Shown: positions 20,524 to 31,066 of the stretch, piece by piece
Numbering within the stretch: position 1 is the first letter of the stretch
Layout: every line of letters starts with the position of its first letter
DNA from: Cubamyces lactineus
Taxonomy: Eukaryota; Basidiomycota; Agaricomycetes; Polyporales; Polyporaceae
Direction of reading: 5' to 3'
NCBI GenBank assembly: GCA_022376465.1
Contig: JACDTU010000012.1
Coordinates: forward strand, 620,001-684,000
Length of the DNA: 64,000 nucleotides
The notes under the pieces: generated by a model
Database searches by the model: none
What the model was told of the DNA's origin: nothing
The model's input: the letters and a program-made list of their open reading frames with translations, nothing else
Translations under genes and position numbers: made by a program

Positions 20524-23500
20524 GGTGTTCAGCAAGTTGTTGTCGAGTTCAGCGGACGAGAGGCAAGGTTGGGAGGGCCGCGAGGGTTGGATCTAGCTCC
20601 TGAGGGGGCGTGTTGATGTCAGAACGCGGATGGCTGTACTTGTACCGAGTGGTACCCATACTGACCGGTACGAATGCGCGTCTGTGGACCAAACGAAATC
20701 ACGGAAATACTTGCGCCGGTGCTGCCAAGGCAAACGACGAGCGTACGCGGCGATGTGTGTGTCGCGAGAGGTGTGTTCTGTCGGGAGAGCGTAAGATGGT
20801 GAGGGAGTCGGAAGGCGCATTTTGGCCGACATATCGCTCTCCATAAATGTGGAGTGCCCTAGAATAGTTCTCTCCCAGTCTTCAGGGTCTCCAGGCACAC
20901 AACGTTCCTTAATCGGCAATCAACGTCATCTTTAACACTTCACTCCGCCAGCGACCCCGTGCACTCTATGTGCGCAACTAGCAACAGTTCGGATCCGCAG
21001 TTGCGCACTTATGTGAAGCAAGCTCGAAGAACCTTGTACAACATTGTGCTGTAAAGGTACGATACCAACGTCTGCACTATAAGATCTCCTGCTGCCTTGG
21101 CTGCTCAGCACTGCGTTCTACTACGCAAACATCTAGCTTATTCAATGTATTTGGACGCGTGATGCCGTACTTTCGACGCGCGCACGGTTGACTATACAAG
21201 TGGAGCGTGTCAAAGCTTGGGCCGCCAAATTCGCCTCGAGCATACCCCATTGCATGAGAATCGTGGGCGAGCTTCAAATTGGCCACGAATGAAACGACAG
21301 TCTGCTGTCAGTGTGAAGCCGTCGGGCTACATGGCCAGGTCTGCAGGCATCCGTTGCCACCCATCTGGCCTTATTGTGGAGACCGTCAGGTTCGACGGTG
21401 ATGCAATGAGGGAGCTTCGATTGCATCACCGAGTAGAAAGCGGCCTTATATCGAAGAGAGTTATTCAAGTTGCTGTCTCTCAGGCTGTACCACGGATGAC
21501 ACACCTATAAGATGCTAGCCTTCCCAAGCAAGATATTTCTGCACAATACACATCCGACGACTTTACATGAGACTATGGGAGCTGAGTAGGGATAGACAGA
21601 TGGAATGACACCGTCGGGCGACTTGTTCAGATGGTCACAGAGAGGATTATACGAGTTCATTGGGTCACTAACGCCGCCAAGTACCCATTTGACCCGTTCG
21701 TGAGGATACTAGTCCCCAGTCTTCTGTTGAGGACGAAGGTATAACAGAAGCCGTGTAGCGACATTACAGTCCGTAAGACAGTGATCCTGTACAAGGTGAG
21801 CGCTGGTTAGCCTAATTTGAGAGAGAATTTGCCCTTAGCGCTTGCACAGCATTCCACGTGGCCGATGGATTTGACGGCGACGTCCAAGCTCGTCCAAGTC
21901 GATGACGCCGACGTCTTCTCTCCCACATCATTCACTCGACTGCAACCATCCAGTCATCTACATCTACTGTTCTACACTACATGTATTAACTGAGACTTTT
22001 GTGAAGCCATGTTTTCTCTAGCACACAAGCTGAGAATTGGCGCGGCGTGAAGCGGCCACCCGGTATGGCCTATATGTGGTGTTCGTTACCGCTTCGACAA
22101 CCGGCCATTCGTTCGCCGAGAATTGTGGAACCGCCCAACGGGACTGCAATAGCTTGACGACAGTGAAAGGAACTCGGCACGCATCGTCGGCGAAGATTGA
22201 CACTCCGTACCTCCGGTCTAGAAGATGACTTTGCAATCGCACGGATACTACGGAGCAAAGCCCGTACAAAGCCCAATTCACGACCACTGGTTTGCACCCG
22301 CGAAGTGCCGCGCCTTTGGATTCCCAGGTAACTAGTCTCACATGGGACCCACGCAGGGGCTGTACACGGCCCAGGCAGGCGATCCGCTTCTCGCCCTCGA
22401 CACCCTTCACATCCTTCTCGAGCAAGTGCAGCAGCCAAAAGACCTGGTCATGCACGCGGACCTCCGGTAACTTGATAATTGGCGGAGGGTTGTAGCTGAT
22501 GAGGCTGCTCACAGGCACTGGTCGGAGGTCGGATCCCGCTCCCGAGGTAATCCCCCGGAGTGTGCCACCCGCCTATGCGTGCCCTCCCGGATGCCCCTCA
22601 AGTGCGTGTTCGCCGCGCCACGAGGCTTCCGAGTGCCTAAGTGAGCATCGCCTTCCGTTGGATGCATTTGGGTAGAATGCTGAGAGATCCAGCTTGCTGC
22701 AGACAGATAGGCCATATCGACGTTGTGACCGTAGGTGATACCATCTATGATAAGGCCTCCCACGGCTTTCTCCTCATGCACGGAAGGATCTCTGCTATTA
22801 CGGTGCTCATGCCGCCAGATGCCGGGTGGCGTCCTATGCAGGAGTGATCACCGAGCAACTCGTCCGATAATTCGTTTCAAAGGCATGTATCGTAGTGCCT
22901 GTCATCGTCGTAATGGCGCTGCTAATCGGACTTCTAGTGTTCGGAAACCCCCGCAGAACCGTCGCGACTGTCATGGACCGTTCAATGGCCGCCGATACAA
23001 GTGCCCAGGGAAGCTCTGCAAGAAATATGCTCTCAATCTCACCGCGTCCTGGCATCGCTGTAGAATTCGCTGTACAGCAGCCACGTCCGTTCCTCGACGA
23101 TGACACGATGGACCTACGAAGCCCACCAACGCAGGCATACAACGCGCGGATGAGGCGCGGCGGGACAGCAATTGGACGAAGTGAGCGAACAATCGGCTAG
23201 CTGGTGCTATTGGTAACCTAAACGGGACATGGACGGTGGCCTGAGGATGTGTGCTGAAGAGGCGCCGTGTGCGGGTAGGTGATCTCATGAAGGGCTACGG
23301 GAAGAGGCAGAGGTTACATAAGCTGATGGGGTACTTGTATCCAGGCTGTCGGTTCCGACTCACCCTGGGATGGGTGCCGCGACGTGATCTCTCGAGAGTA
23401 GTGTACGGGCGCTCATGTGAAGATACCACAGTTTAGTTGCCGTTCGCAGAAGACGAGCACTCAGTCATGCATCCGCCGTACGAGCCCTACGCCATGCTCG

Positions 23501-23609
23501 CCCCGCCTCCCCGACATTTAAAGCAAGGGCCCATGGTCGTCCTTTCTTCAACTACCTACCCTCCGACGCCCCGCCCCATCCGCATCCTCGTTGATCCCCT
23601 TCATCTCCC
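20524..23609. other. 3-kb region with no defensible gene
   Basis: The part near 20600-20880 is the likely promoter of the kinase. Beyond that, composition drops toward AT. The longest frames (minus 22018-22518, 166 codons; minus 22509-22781; plus 22895-23200) have no recognisable domain and no obvious chain of splice sites joining them. It could hold an eroded gene or transposon remnant. I saw no terminal repeats or target-site duplications by eye. The last 150 bp before 23610 are the HMG gene leader. Confidence 0.5.
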
Positions 23610-25326
23610 ATGGCGTCCGCAGAATCCTCATTCAGCTACAGCCACACTTCAGGTAAGAGCCCGTTTAGACTTTAATGTGGCGAAGTACTCTGAACACGGA
23701 TGCATCATAGGAACGCCCTTTCACTCGACGATGAAAGGGTGGAATCACAGCTCCCTTGTGAGCGCGCTCGGCGAGCCCTCGTCTTCCCGCGTGGCCGCAG
23801 CTCACGAGTGGCACATCTCATCTGATCCCTTGTCTGACACCACATCGACCCCGTCCTCTTTCCCTTCCCCCGCGCTCTCCGCCACATCGCCTTATGCCTC
23901 CTCCAGCTCCTCCACGGCTTCGTCGCCTGCACCCCAACCCGTTACCGCACGCCACAAGAACACAACGGCATCTCGCCGTGGCGACAAGCCTCCCGGCCAC
24001 ATTCCGCGTCCGCGCAATGCCTTCATGATCTTCCGCAGCGCTTACTGTGCGAACGTGAAAGAGAGCCAGGTTGAGCACGACCATCGGATGATCTCCAAGA
24101 TCCTCGGCGAGGTCTGGCAGAACCTGGAAGCGGAGAAGAAGGATTACTACAAGAGGCTCGCTGCCGAGGAGAAGGAAGCGCACAGAGTCATGTACCCGAA
24201 CTACCGCTTCTCGCCTCAGCAGCGCACGGAGAAGGCGAAGAAGCGCAACGTGAAGCGCAACGGGCCCACGGACAAGCAGCGTTGCACGAAGGTCGCAAAG
24301 CTCTTGCTTGAGGGCAAGGGCGGCAACGCGCTCAAGGCTGAGGTCGAAAAGTTCGACGAGTCGACGAAGGTCAAAGGTGGCGTCATTGAAGATTCCTCTG
24401 CCGACTACACCACGAGTGTCTTTGATCCCCGCGACTGGGTACCTCCTGTGCAAAGCTCAAGCTCTTCTGCTGCCTCTTCCCCACCATCCTCCTCCGCCAG
24501 CTCCGGGGCGCCTGCTTTCCGTAGCCCTCTACTTCCTCCTTCTGTCGCGCAGACCCCCGCGATCCGGAGCCCCCTTGATATCCCTGACGTCGCGCAGCTG
24601 GATATGCTTTCGCCGCTATCTCCGCTGGGGATCTCTCCACTCGACGCTCAGGTAAGCAGTCGTCGTGGTAGTCTTGACTTGAATATTCTGACTTATCGTG
24701 ATCCATAGGCACAGGCTCCTGTCCTGGCATCGGTGCCTCTCCCCCAAATCGGTGAGCAATCGGCGCTCCAGCTCCAAGGCAATTACTCGTCGCTCTACTC
24801 CTCGTCCTCCCCGAGCCTCAGCCTCGAAGCGCCATACCCTCAGCCTCAGCCGCAGGGTGAACTTCGACTTAGCCATCTCTACACCCCCCGCAGCGCGGCA
24901 ATCATCGTCAGCGAGGAGGACTACACGTACGCGTCTGCGCCCTACGTCCATCAGCTCTCCCCCACTCTCGACGCAGGCCTCTCTGCCACTCCGTATGAGT
25001 CTGCGCAGTTCGTCTCCACACACCAGCCGTTCGCGTTCAACTACGCAGGCAGTGGCTCGAGCACGCCCGACCTCGATGGCAGCTGGCCTTCGTCTCAGTA
25101 TGCCGCGGCTCAGTACCCTGCCACCGCCACTCAGTACGTCACCGGCGGCGATCCGCAGCGGTACCAGCAGAGCTTCCTCTTTCCGCCCGCGTCGAGCTGC
25201 GCCTCGGAGGCGACGCACGCCGGGGACGCGAGCGGCATGAACATGTGGACCTATGGCCAGAGCTCGGGGCTGGAGGTCCCGGTGCAGGGCGAGTCCCAGT
25301 CGGCTGCGGGCTGGATGCGCTACTGA
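23610..25326 (+). CDS. HMG-box (MATA_HMG-type) transcription factor
   Basis: Exons 23610-23652, 23711-24651 and 24709-25326 give 533 aa. The short first exon reads MASAESSFSYSHTS. It is preferred over upstream in-frame codons because GTAAGA/CATAG splicing at 23653-23710 puts it in frame, and a readthrough reading would contain intron sequence. The HMG box spans residues about 115-185: PRPRNAFMIFRSAY, ISKILGEVWQNLEAEKKDYY, KEAHRVMYPNYRF, the MATA_HMG/SOX-like sequence-specific subtype that bends DNA at ACAAAG-like sites. A basic segment (EKAKKRNVKRN) follows and may act in nuclear import. The remainder is Ser/Pro/Tyr-rich, as in activation domains. Related fungal factors (Ste11, Prf1) control mating and development, but no mating-type genes lie nearby, so this is not evidence of a MAT locus. 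Confidence 0.92.
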
Positions 25327-26293
25327 AACCCTCACGGCCTGGCGCGTGATGAGGCCGGTGGAGTGCTTGACGCACGGGTGGGCCTGCCTCGAATGAAGAA
25401 CTTCAGGCTTCGAGCGGTCCTGCGAGCTAGGACGTATCGCTGCTGAATGGTGATACCCACGGACAGGACAATACCTCGCATCTATTCATCCTCTATTTCT
25501 TCTCCTCTCCTCTTCCCTCACTGTCAATCAACTTCCCTATGCTGTATCTTCCTCATCTCGTATGCTCTCTTGTAGTTGTTCGGGTTCTTTGTACACACTT
25601 CCCAGGTCTCTCCTCTCCCCTCATCTTCTCTGTAGCTAACTAACGTCTTCTCAGTTGTATCTATGGCTATTTCCCTCATCATCCGATTCTCCTGTACATA
25701 TAGCGCTCGAGAGTCTAGCGCAGACGAATACATTCGGCTTGAAAACCATTGTGTTACTTAGCGTTTGATGGTGACGCCGAGAACCTCAGCAGTGCTCATC
25801 GACATCGCACGGGGTGTGTCGCACACACGTTCTGTCTGATGGCCATCGAGAAGCTTTTGAGGTGTGGCTGCGACAGGCCAGCCTGCCGTTATCGATATCA
25901 ATGGCGTGAGTGGTCGAGTGAATGGTAGGATCTGGGCGTACTGCGGTTCTGTGCACGAGGAATCCAGGTGGAGGTTGAACTTGCTTCTGGACAAGACGAC
26001 ACGAGGCTGCGACCTCCGACTCTGCCATGTCAAGCTGTTTGCGCAATACACCTCGGAAATACTGGCCCGATGATTCCTCCGCTGCGATATTGCGAAGCAT
26101 TTCCTGCAGTGGCGGACCTAATAGTAATATGAAGAGGCGCGTGAATGTTCTATTCCCAATCCCTAGTCTTGCACCGTACATGTAGATGTAGCATATGGTA
26201 GAAGTACATACTAGCTCATCTCATTCGAAATAAAACCATGACAATTATCGACCAACGTGAGCGACCTGAACGTAAATGTTGACAGGCATCCTG
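25327..26293. other. Intergenic between convergent HMG and DHODH genes
   Basis: The 3' regions of both neighbours lie here. A CT-rich patch at 25485-25640 is present on the plus strand. I see no conserved open frame. Confidence 0.55.
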
Positions 26294-27656
26294 CTATGAA
26301 TGCCCTGCGATGATCTCAAACGCCCGTACACCCTCCCGACCCAACAACGTCGCACAGCCCACGACCGACGCACCCGCCGCACGCATTCGCGCCGCCGCAG
26401 CTGCCGACGTGACCCCGCCGATGCCGATGACACGGATGCGGCGCATCGCAGGATCGGGGTGAGCCGCAAGCATGCGTGCGAAGGTGTACACGTTCCCAAG
26501 CGAGATGGGGTGGATCGATTCGCCACCCATGCCTCCTAGCGCGGGAGGGAGGGCGAACGGAGACGGCGAAGTCGAGGGAGAAGGCGGCTGAGGCGGGGGC
26601 GTACTCGAAGCGGAGGAACCTGGCGACGACAGGGGCGGAGAAGGGGAAGGCCCGCGTGCGTCGAAGTCGTCGGTGAGCATGCCGTCAGCAGAAGCCTCCG
26701 GCCCCTGGTTGAAGTCCGCCGGATCGCGGAAAGCCTGCTCGGAGAAGAGAAGGCAGTTCCCGAGCGTGTTCGTGGATGCCAGGTAGGCAAAGGGGTTGAG
26801 GGAACGCATAGGGTTCCCGTCGGCTTCCGTGAGCTGGTGCGAGTTGCCGTTCATGAAGACCGCCGGTCGGATCTCGCGCGTGTAGGTGTGGATGAAGCGG
26901 ACGGCCTCGGCGAAACGGGTCGCATATAGGTACGGCGGGAGCTTTAGTCCGATTGTGAGAGACGGGTCCGCGTAGAACGCCGATGACAGAACGTCAAGCA
27001 GGGGAAGCAAGAGCGGAAAGGTGTATGACGGCGGTGGCGCATCCTTGATGTTTGGACAGGATGTGTTCAGCTCGATACCCACGAGCGTTGCGGGGTCGAT
27101 GTTTGGGGCAAACAAGATGTTGGAAGTTGACGTCGACGCACTCGCAGAGTTCCTGTTTGCTCGACTCGGGCTGGGCGGAATGAACTCGCCGAGAGATGCC
27201 GAAGCCGAATACGCCGCACGCAGCTTCTTGCGGAGTGTCTGGATGTTCTCCACCATTTCCGTGAGCACCGTGGGCGTCGATGCGGTGATACTGATGATAA
27301 TAGGCTTCGTGGGCGGACTGCCATCGAGACATGGGGTGGTGAGGAGCGTGTAGACCCAGTCGAGGTACTTCGAGAGCGGGTGTGGGGAGTAGCCGTAAGA
27401 GTTGACCGACGTCACCGTCTCCTTAGCAAACGCCACCTACACGGCGGCGTTAACATAGCGGAAATGGTGGAAAGAGGGAGGGTCATACGGTGTTTGATGC
27501 ATCTTCGCTGAATCCGTTGAAGGTCGCTGTACGGGTGATGACTGCGCCTGTATAAGGGGAATCGTACAGCTCGAGCAGCTGCTCATAGTCTGATGCCCAT
27601 GCGCAGGACGCATTGACTACTGGTGGCTCGACGTTGAGGGTATGGATCTTGACCAT
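26294..27656 (-). CDS. Dihydroorotate dehydrogenase, class 1A-like
   Basis: Two minus-strand exons (27656-27489 and 27436-26294) give 436 aa. The start is ATG followed by VKIHTLNVEPPVVNASCAWA. The FMN-barrel family order is visible: NSYGYSPHPLSKYLDW early, VGIELNTSCPNIKDAPP (Cys is the class 1A catalytic base; class 2 enzymes have Ser), TIGLKLPPYL, a later SLNPFAYLASTNT, and the C-terminal phosphate-binding IRVIGIGGVTSAAAAARM with GCATLLGREGV. There is no mitochondrial targeting or membrane helix, so it is probably cytosolic. The class oxidises dihydroorotate to orotate in pyrimidine synthesis, using fumarate in characterised 1A enzymes. A Pro/Ser-rich insert (residues about 300-350) precedes the last strands. 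It could be a paralogue with a changed substrate, because many fungi also have a mitochondrial class 2 enzyme. Confidence 0.88.
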
Positions 27657-29130
27657 GGCTTGATCGATAACGCTAGGGGACCTGGTCTTCAATGGCCCCC
27701 GATGATATTTTGCGGTAGCTGGAGGCGAACGAGGGAAGGGGATGCGAGGGGGTGTTGTGTCAATCGCGCAGTTATCCAAGCAGATATATCGCTCGGGAAC
27801 GCCGGGCCTGGAACGAACAAGTCAGCGGTTGCAGACGCATAGCTTCCCTACTAGAAGCCAGATTTCCGGGTTATAGACTGCTCTCGAGCACAGAGTGCTG
27901 AATCAGGAAGCCATGTATAGTCGCCGGATAGCCAGAACGCAGCGTCTAAAGCCCCTCGCCGAGCATGCACAGAAGGGCACCTCCGTCGGGGTTGCACACG
28001 ATCAGAGAGGGGCCTATGAGGACCCGGGGCCTGGCCTGGAGCAGCTGGGCGACACACTGTTGCGTTGCAGCCGTTGTTGCCACTGCCAGCTTGTTGGACG
28101 TATTCGTCCTCCCTGAGGCCTAGGCCTGCCTCTCCCATCACCAAGCGCCGATGGCTTGCCGCATGCGCAGGTCTAGTGGACTGCATCTACCCAGGCCGCA
28201 CTATCTTGGACATGCAGATTTCCTTGGGTTGGAAGAGCGGAACTATACATCTGGGCCCAGCGGAGGGAGGGAGTAGTATTCGAGACTGGTGGTGGCACTG
28301 ACCTTTTTGAGCGATAGTAGATCTTCTGGTAAGCGAGGCTGGTGGGAAGCGTGGATGTCTGGGAAGAGGCTGATATGTCCGGGCAGGCGAGGTTCTTAAA
28401 TAGCGGTTGAGGGCTGCCTTGGGTTGGTTGAAATATGCGGCCACGTCACGATAGAGATTGTCTTGAGCTTTTCTTGTCAGCTCGCAGGTATCGACTCCGG
28501 AGAAAAGAGATAAGCCGCAGCATGCCACAGTGGCGGAGAACGAGTCAGACGCCCAAAGAGAACGGATCAAATTAGCGGAGCGCCCGCCACCACCATCCGC
28601 TCCAGGTTATCCTCGAGCATCTAGGGCTTCGCCACAGTCTACAGAGCAACAGCGCGTGCAACGTCGCCGTGCGCTCATGAGGGTAACTATAGCCTGAGAC
28701 GAAGATATAATCCCTTGGTTTCCATGAACGCTGATAAGCATGGAACTTGTGCCCTACTCATATCGCGTCGGACGTGACTGTACGACAGTCTAGGTATCGG
28801 CGACTCTACCCCGAACTCCTATACCAACTATCGCGCTGCCTGCCCTATGACATAAACCTTGCTGATAGTCCCCGCGACGAAAGGAGGACACGGGGGCTAC
28901 CGAATGTGAGAGGCACGAGCACGGACATGATGGCATGATGTATGATGAAAGAGCCGTGGTCGTCAAGTATGCCACATGTATGCAGGATCTCCCCGAGTCC
29001 TTCCGTAGACCCGCCCTTCGGATTTCAGTACCACAAGGTCGCGACGCATCGCCACTGGGGGACTCGGTGGGCACATAGGTCCTGCGGAAAGTTCGATGTT
29101 TTCCGTACGTTATCGAGAACGCATTGCACA
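27657..29130. other. 1.5-kb intergenic region
   Basis: It contains the DHODH promoter and the 3' side of the Trs31 gene. Open frames such as minus 28187-28570 lack recognisable motifs and I do not call them genes. Confidence 0.5.
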
Positions 29131-30029
29131 TTACGTCTTCAGGGCCTCCTCGCGCTCGAGGACGGACTTCTCGAGCTTAATGAGGATCGTGGTCCGGTTC
29201 GGGTATTGATCGGTGGGTGTATTGTGGGCGGTGACGCGGGCAGACTACGTCAGGTCGCCATCAGTGAGAGAATATTTCCAACGCATTTGAAGAGAGACGT
29301 ACGAAGCCCAGCCCGTCTAATACGGCTTCTACGATGCCAGCGGTGAATGATGAACAGCTGAGGGAACTCATGTCGCGTGGTACCGAGATGTTGCGGGTGA
29401 TTGGTGGGTCGTTGTCAATGATCATGTCTGGGACGTAGTGAGCCCATGGGGCGACGATAGTACTTGCGGAGGAAACGACGTACACTCATCCGCATTCTCA
29501 ACGCTTTTCTCGATAGCATCCGCGGGCTTGCCGAAGACGGTGCGCCATACGTGGGTATGTATAGACATGAGAGCGGGTAGGAAGCGCGTCTCGCGCTTGG
29601 GGGCCTTCGCCGCGGACTCATTTCGCCAAGCCATGAGCTCGAGAACACGCGTACCGATCCGGTATCCTAGTGTGTTCAATCTGTATATCTCCGCGGCATT
29701 ATGTCCTGGTCATCAAACAGGAGTAGGAAGGGCGTAACTGACCTCCGTTCGAGGTCGTTAATCCCGCTTACACGCTTCTGGGTGTACTGCACGATCTCGG
29801 AGAAGAGGAAGGCAAACGCAGCCGACGAGACCTCCGCATTTCGTGTCTTGTTCAATGGCCTGTCATAGATGTTGGGTCGCGCTCCGGGCTTCGGGGTAGT
29901 AGCAGTGTTGATGGAGGGCGCGGAGGGCAACGAGAAGCGCGATGACGACGCAGGAGAGAGGTGTTCGCCTGAGGAAAGTGAAGAATTGGAGAGTACAGAA
30001 AAGCGGGGATGTGGTTGTGTATAGCTCAT
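29131..30029 (-). CDS. trs31: TRAPP complex subunit Trs31/TRAPPC5
   Basis: Four minus-strand exons (30029-29743, 29680-29484, 29427-29303, 29244-29131) give 240 aa. After a disordered N-terminus of about 50 residues comes a Bet3-family alpha/beta fold: IYDRPLNKTRNAEVSSAAFA, FLFSEIVQYTQKRV, LNTLGYRIGTRVLELMAWRN, HTHVWRTVFGKPAD, ENADEYMIIDNDPP, SVPRDMSSLSCSSFTAGIVE, and RVTAHNTPTDQYPNRTTILI near the end. This is the Trs31 signature. TRAPP is the guanine-nucleotide exchange factor for Ypt1/Rab1 in ER-Golgi and autophagy traffic. The donor of intron 2 is GTACGT at 29483; using the GTGTAC two bases earlier would break the reading of ADEYMIIDN. Confidence 0.93.
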
Positions 30030-31066
30030 AGTGACAGGGTAGTGCTTGTGGTCAGAGTACGCTGAATGTAATTGGTGGTGGTGGTAGCTGGTGACTGTGA
30101 TTACAGCCCTGGGAAGTCTTGCATCATAAACGTTGAACTAGCGCCCTTTTGCATAGCGCGCCCAGTAGCAGCCAGTAGCTCTAAGATTATGCACACTGCC
30201 AGTTATGTATTAGTGATATATTCGTATGAGCTGCGATGGCTGCCGTGCTGTACAGGCATTATACTGTTCACTTCATGAGGGTTCATATCAACTGCCATGC
30301 GCAACCGCGTTCAGCCATTGCTCCAAGATCTCGAAGTTTATCCCCGAAGTCACCCATTCCAAGAGTTGACGGAGGAACTCGCCGTCCACCAGAACTTACT
30401 AGCACTGTTGATCTCTAGCCTTAATGGACTAGAGTCACTTTCAGCGTGCTGATTACGTGGGATTATTACAAAGGACGAGTTTGTACCACAGCGTATCCTT
30501 GCGGCGTCTTCCGGACCGACCAGCCATCATGTTTCTTCGGGATTCGTGGTGTACTTGGGAAGTTGGGATACCGTATACAAGTGGGACATTCCACTGCTAA
30601 GACAGCAGGCATGCATGATGGACTGGTGTTCTAGTCCAGCACACCAGTGCAGGAGAGGGGAGCGTAGATGGAAGGTAGCATATCCATGATTCGCAAATCC
30701 TGGGTGAAAATGGCTTCGTTCCTCCAGGGGATGCCGCTAGGACGAACCACGACAGTCGTACTGTACAGCAGTATCCAGCGCGGCGCATTATGGAGTCGGA
30801 GCAACTGACACTCACGCACCGGGCTTTCAGTTAGCACAGACGATGGCCGGCAGCCGGGCCGGGATGTGGGGAAGTCTAGGAAAGGAAATCGGTACTGATC
30901 GTCGGGTGCATGAGGCCGTTCGCTGTCTTGCACGGCGACGACGCATGTCTCGCGTTCGTGTGCTCTGCGCAGCTTCTCGGGACCGCCATTGCGCTTGATA
31001 CCACGCCTGATCCACGCTACACTACCCAGGTACCCAGGGGCTCGCCAAGCCTTATCCTAATTGATA
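30030..31066. other. Divergent promoter region, about 1 kb
   Basis: It lies between the start codons of Trs31 (-) and the BTB gene (+). I see no gene. Confidence 0.5.

Noticed and set aside
22018..22518. A DUF6534-type membrane protein on the minus strand
   Set aside because: Only one short string resembles the family. The surrounding frame lacks the seven-helix pattern, so I did not annotate it as a gene.
23467..23652. An ATG at 23467 for the HMG gene
   Set aside because: It needs readthrough of a clear GTAAGA...CATAG intron. The frame that splices correctly starts at 23610.
29481..29490. GTGTAC as donor of the Trs31 second intron
   Set aside because: It leaves two bases that do not rejoin in frame. 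GTACGT two bases later gives ADEYMIIDN.
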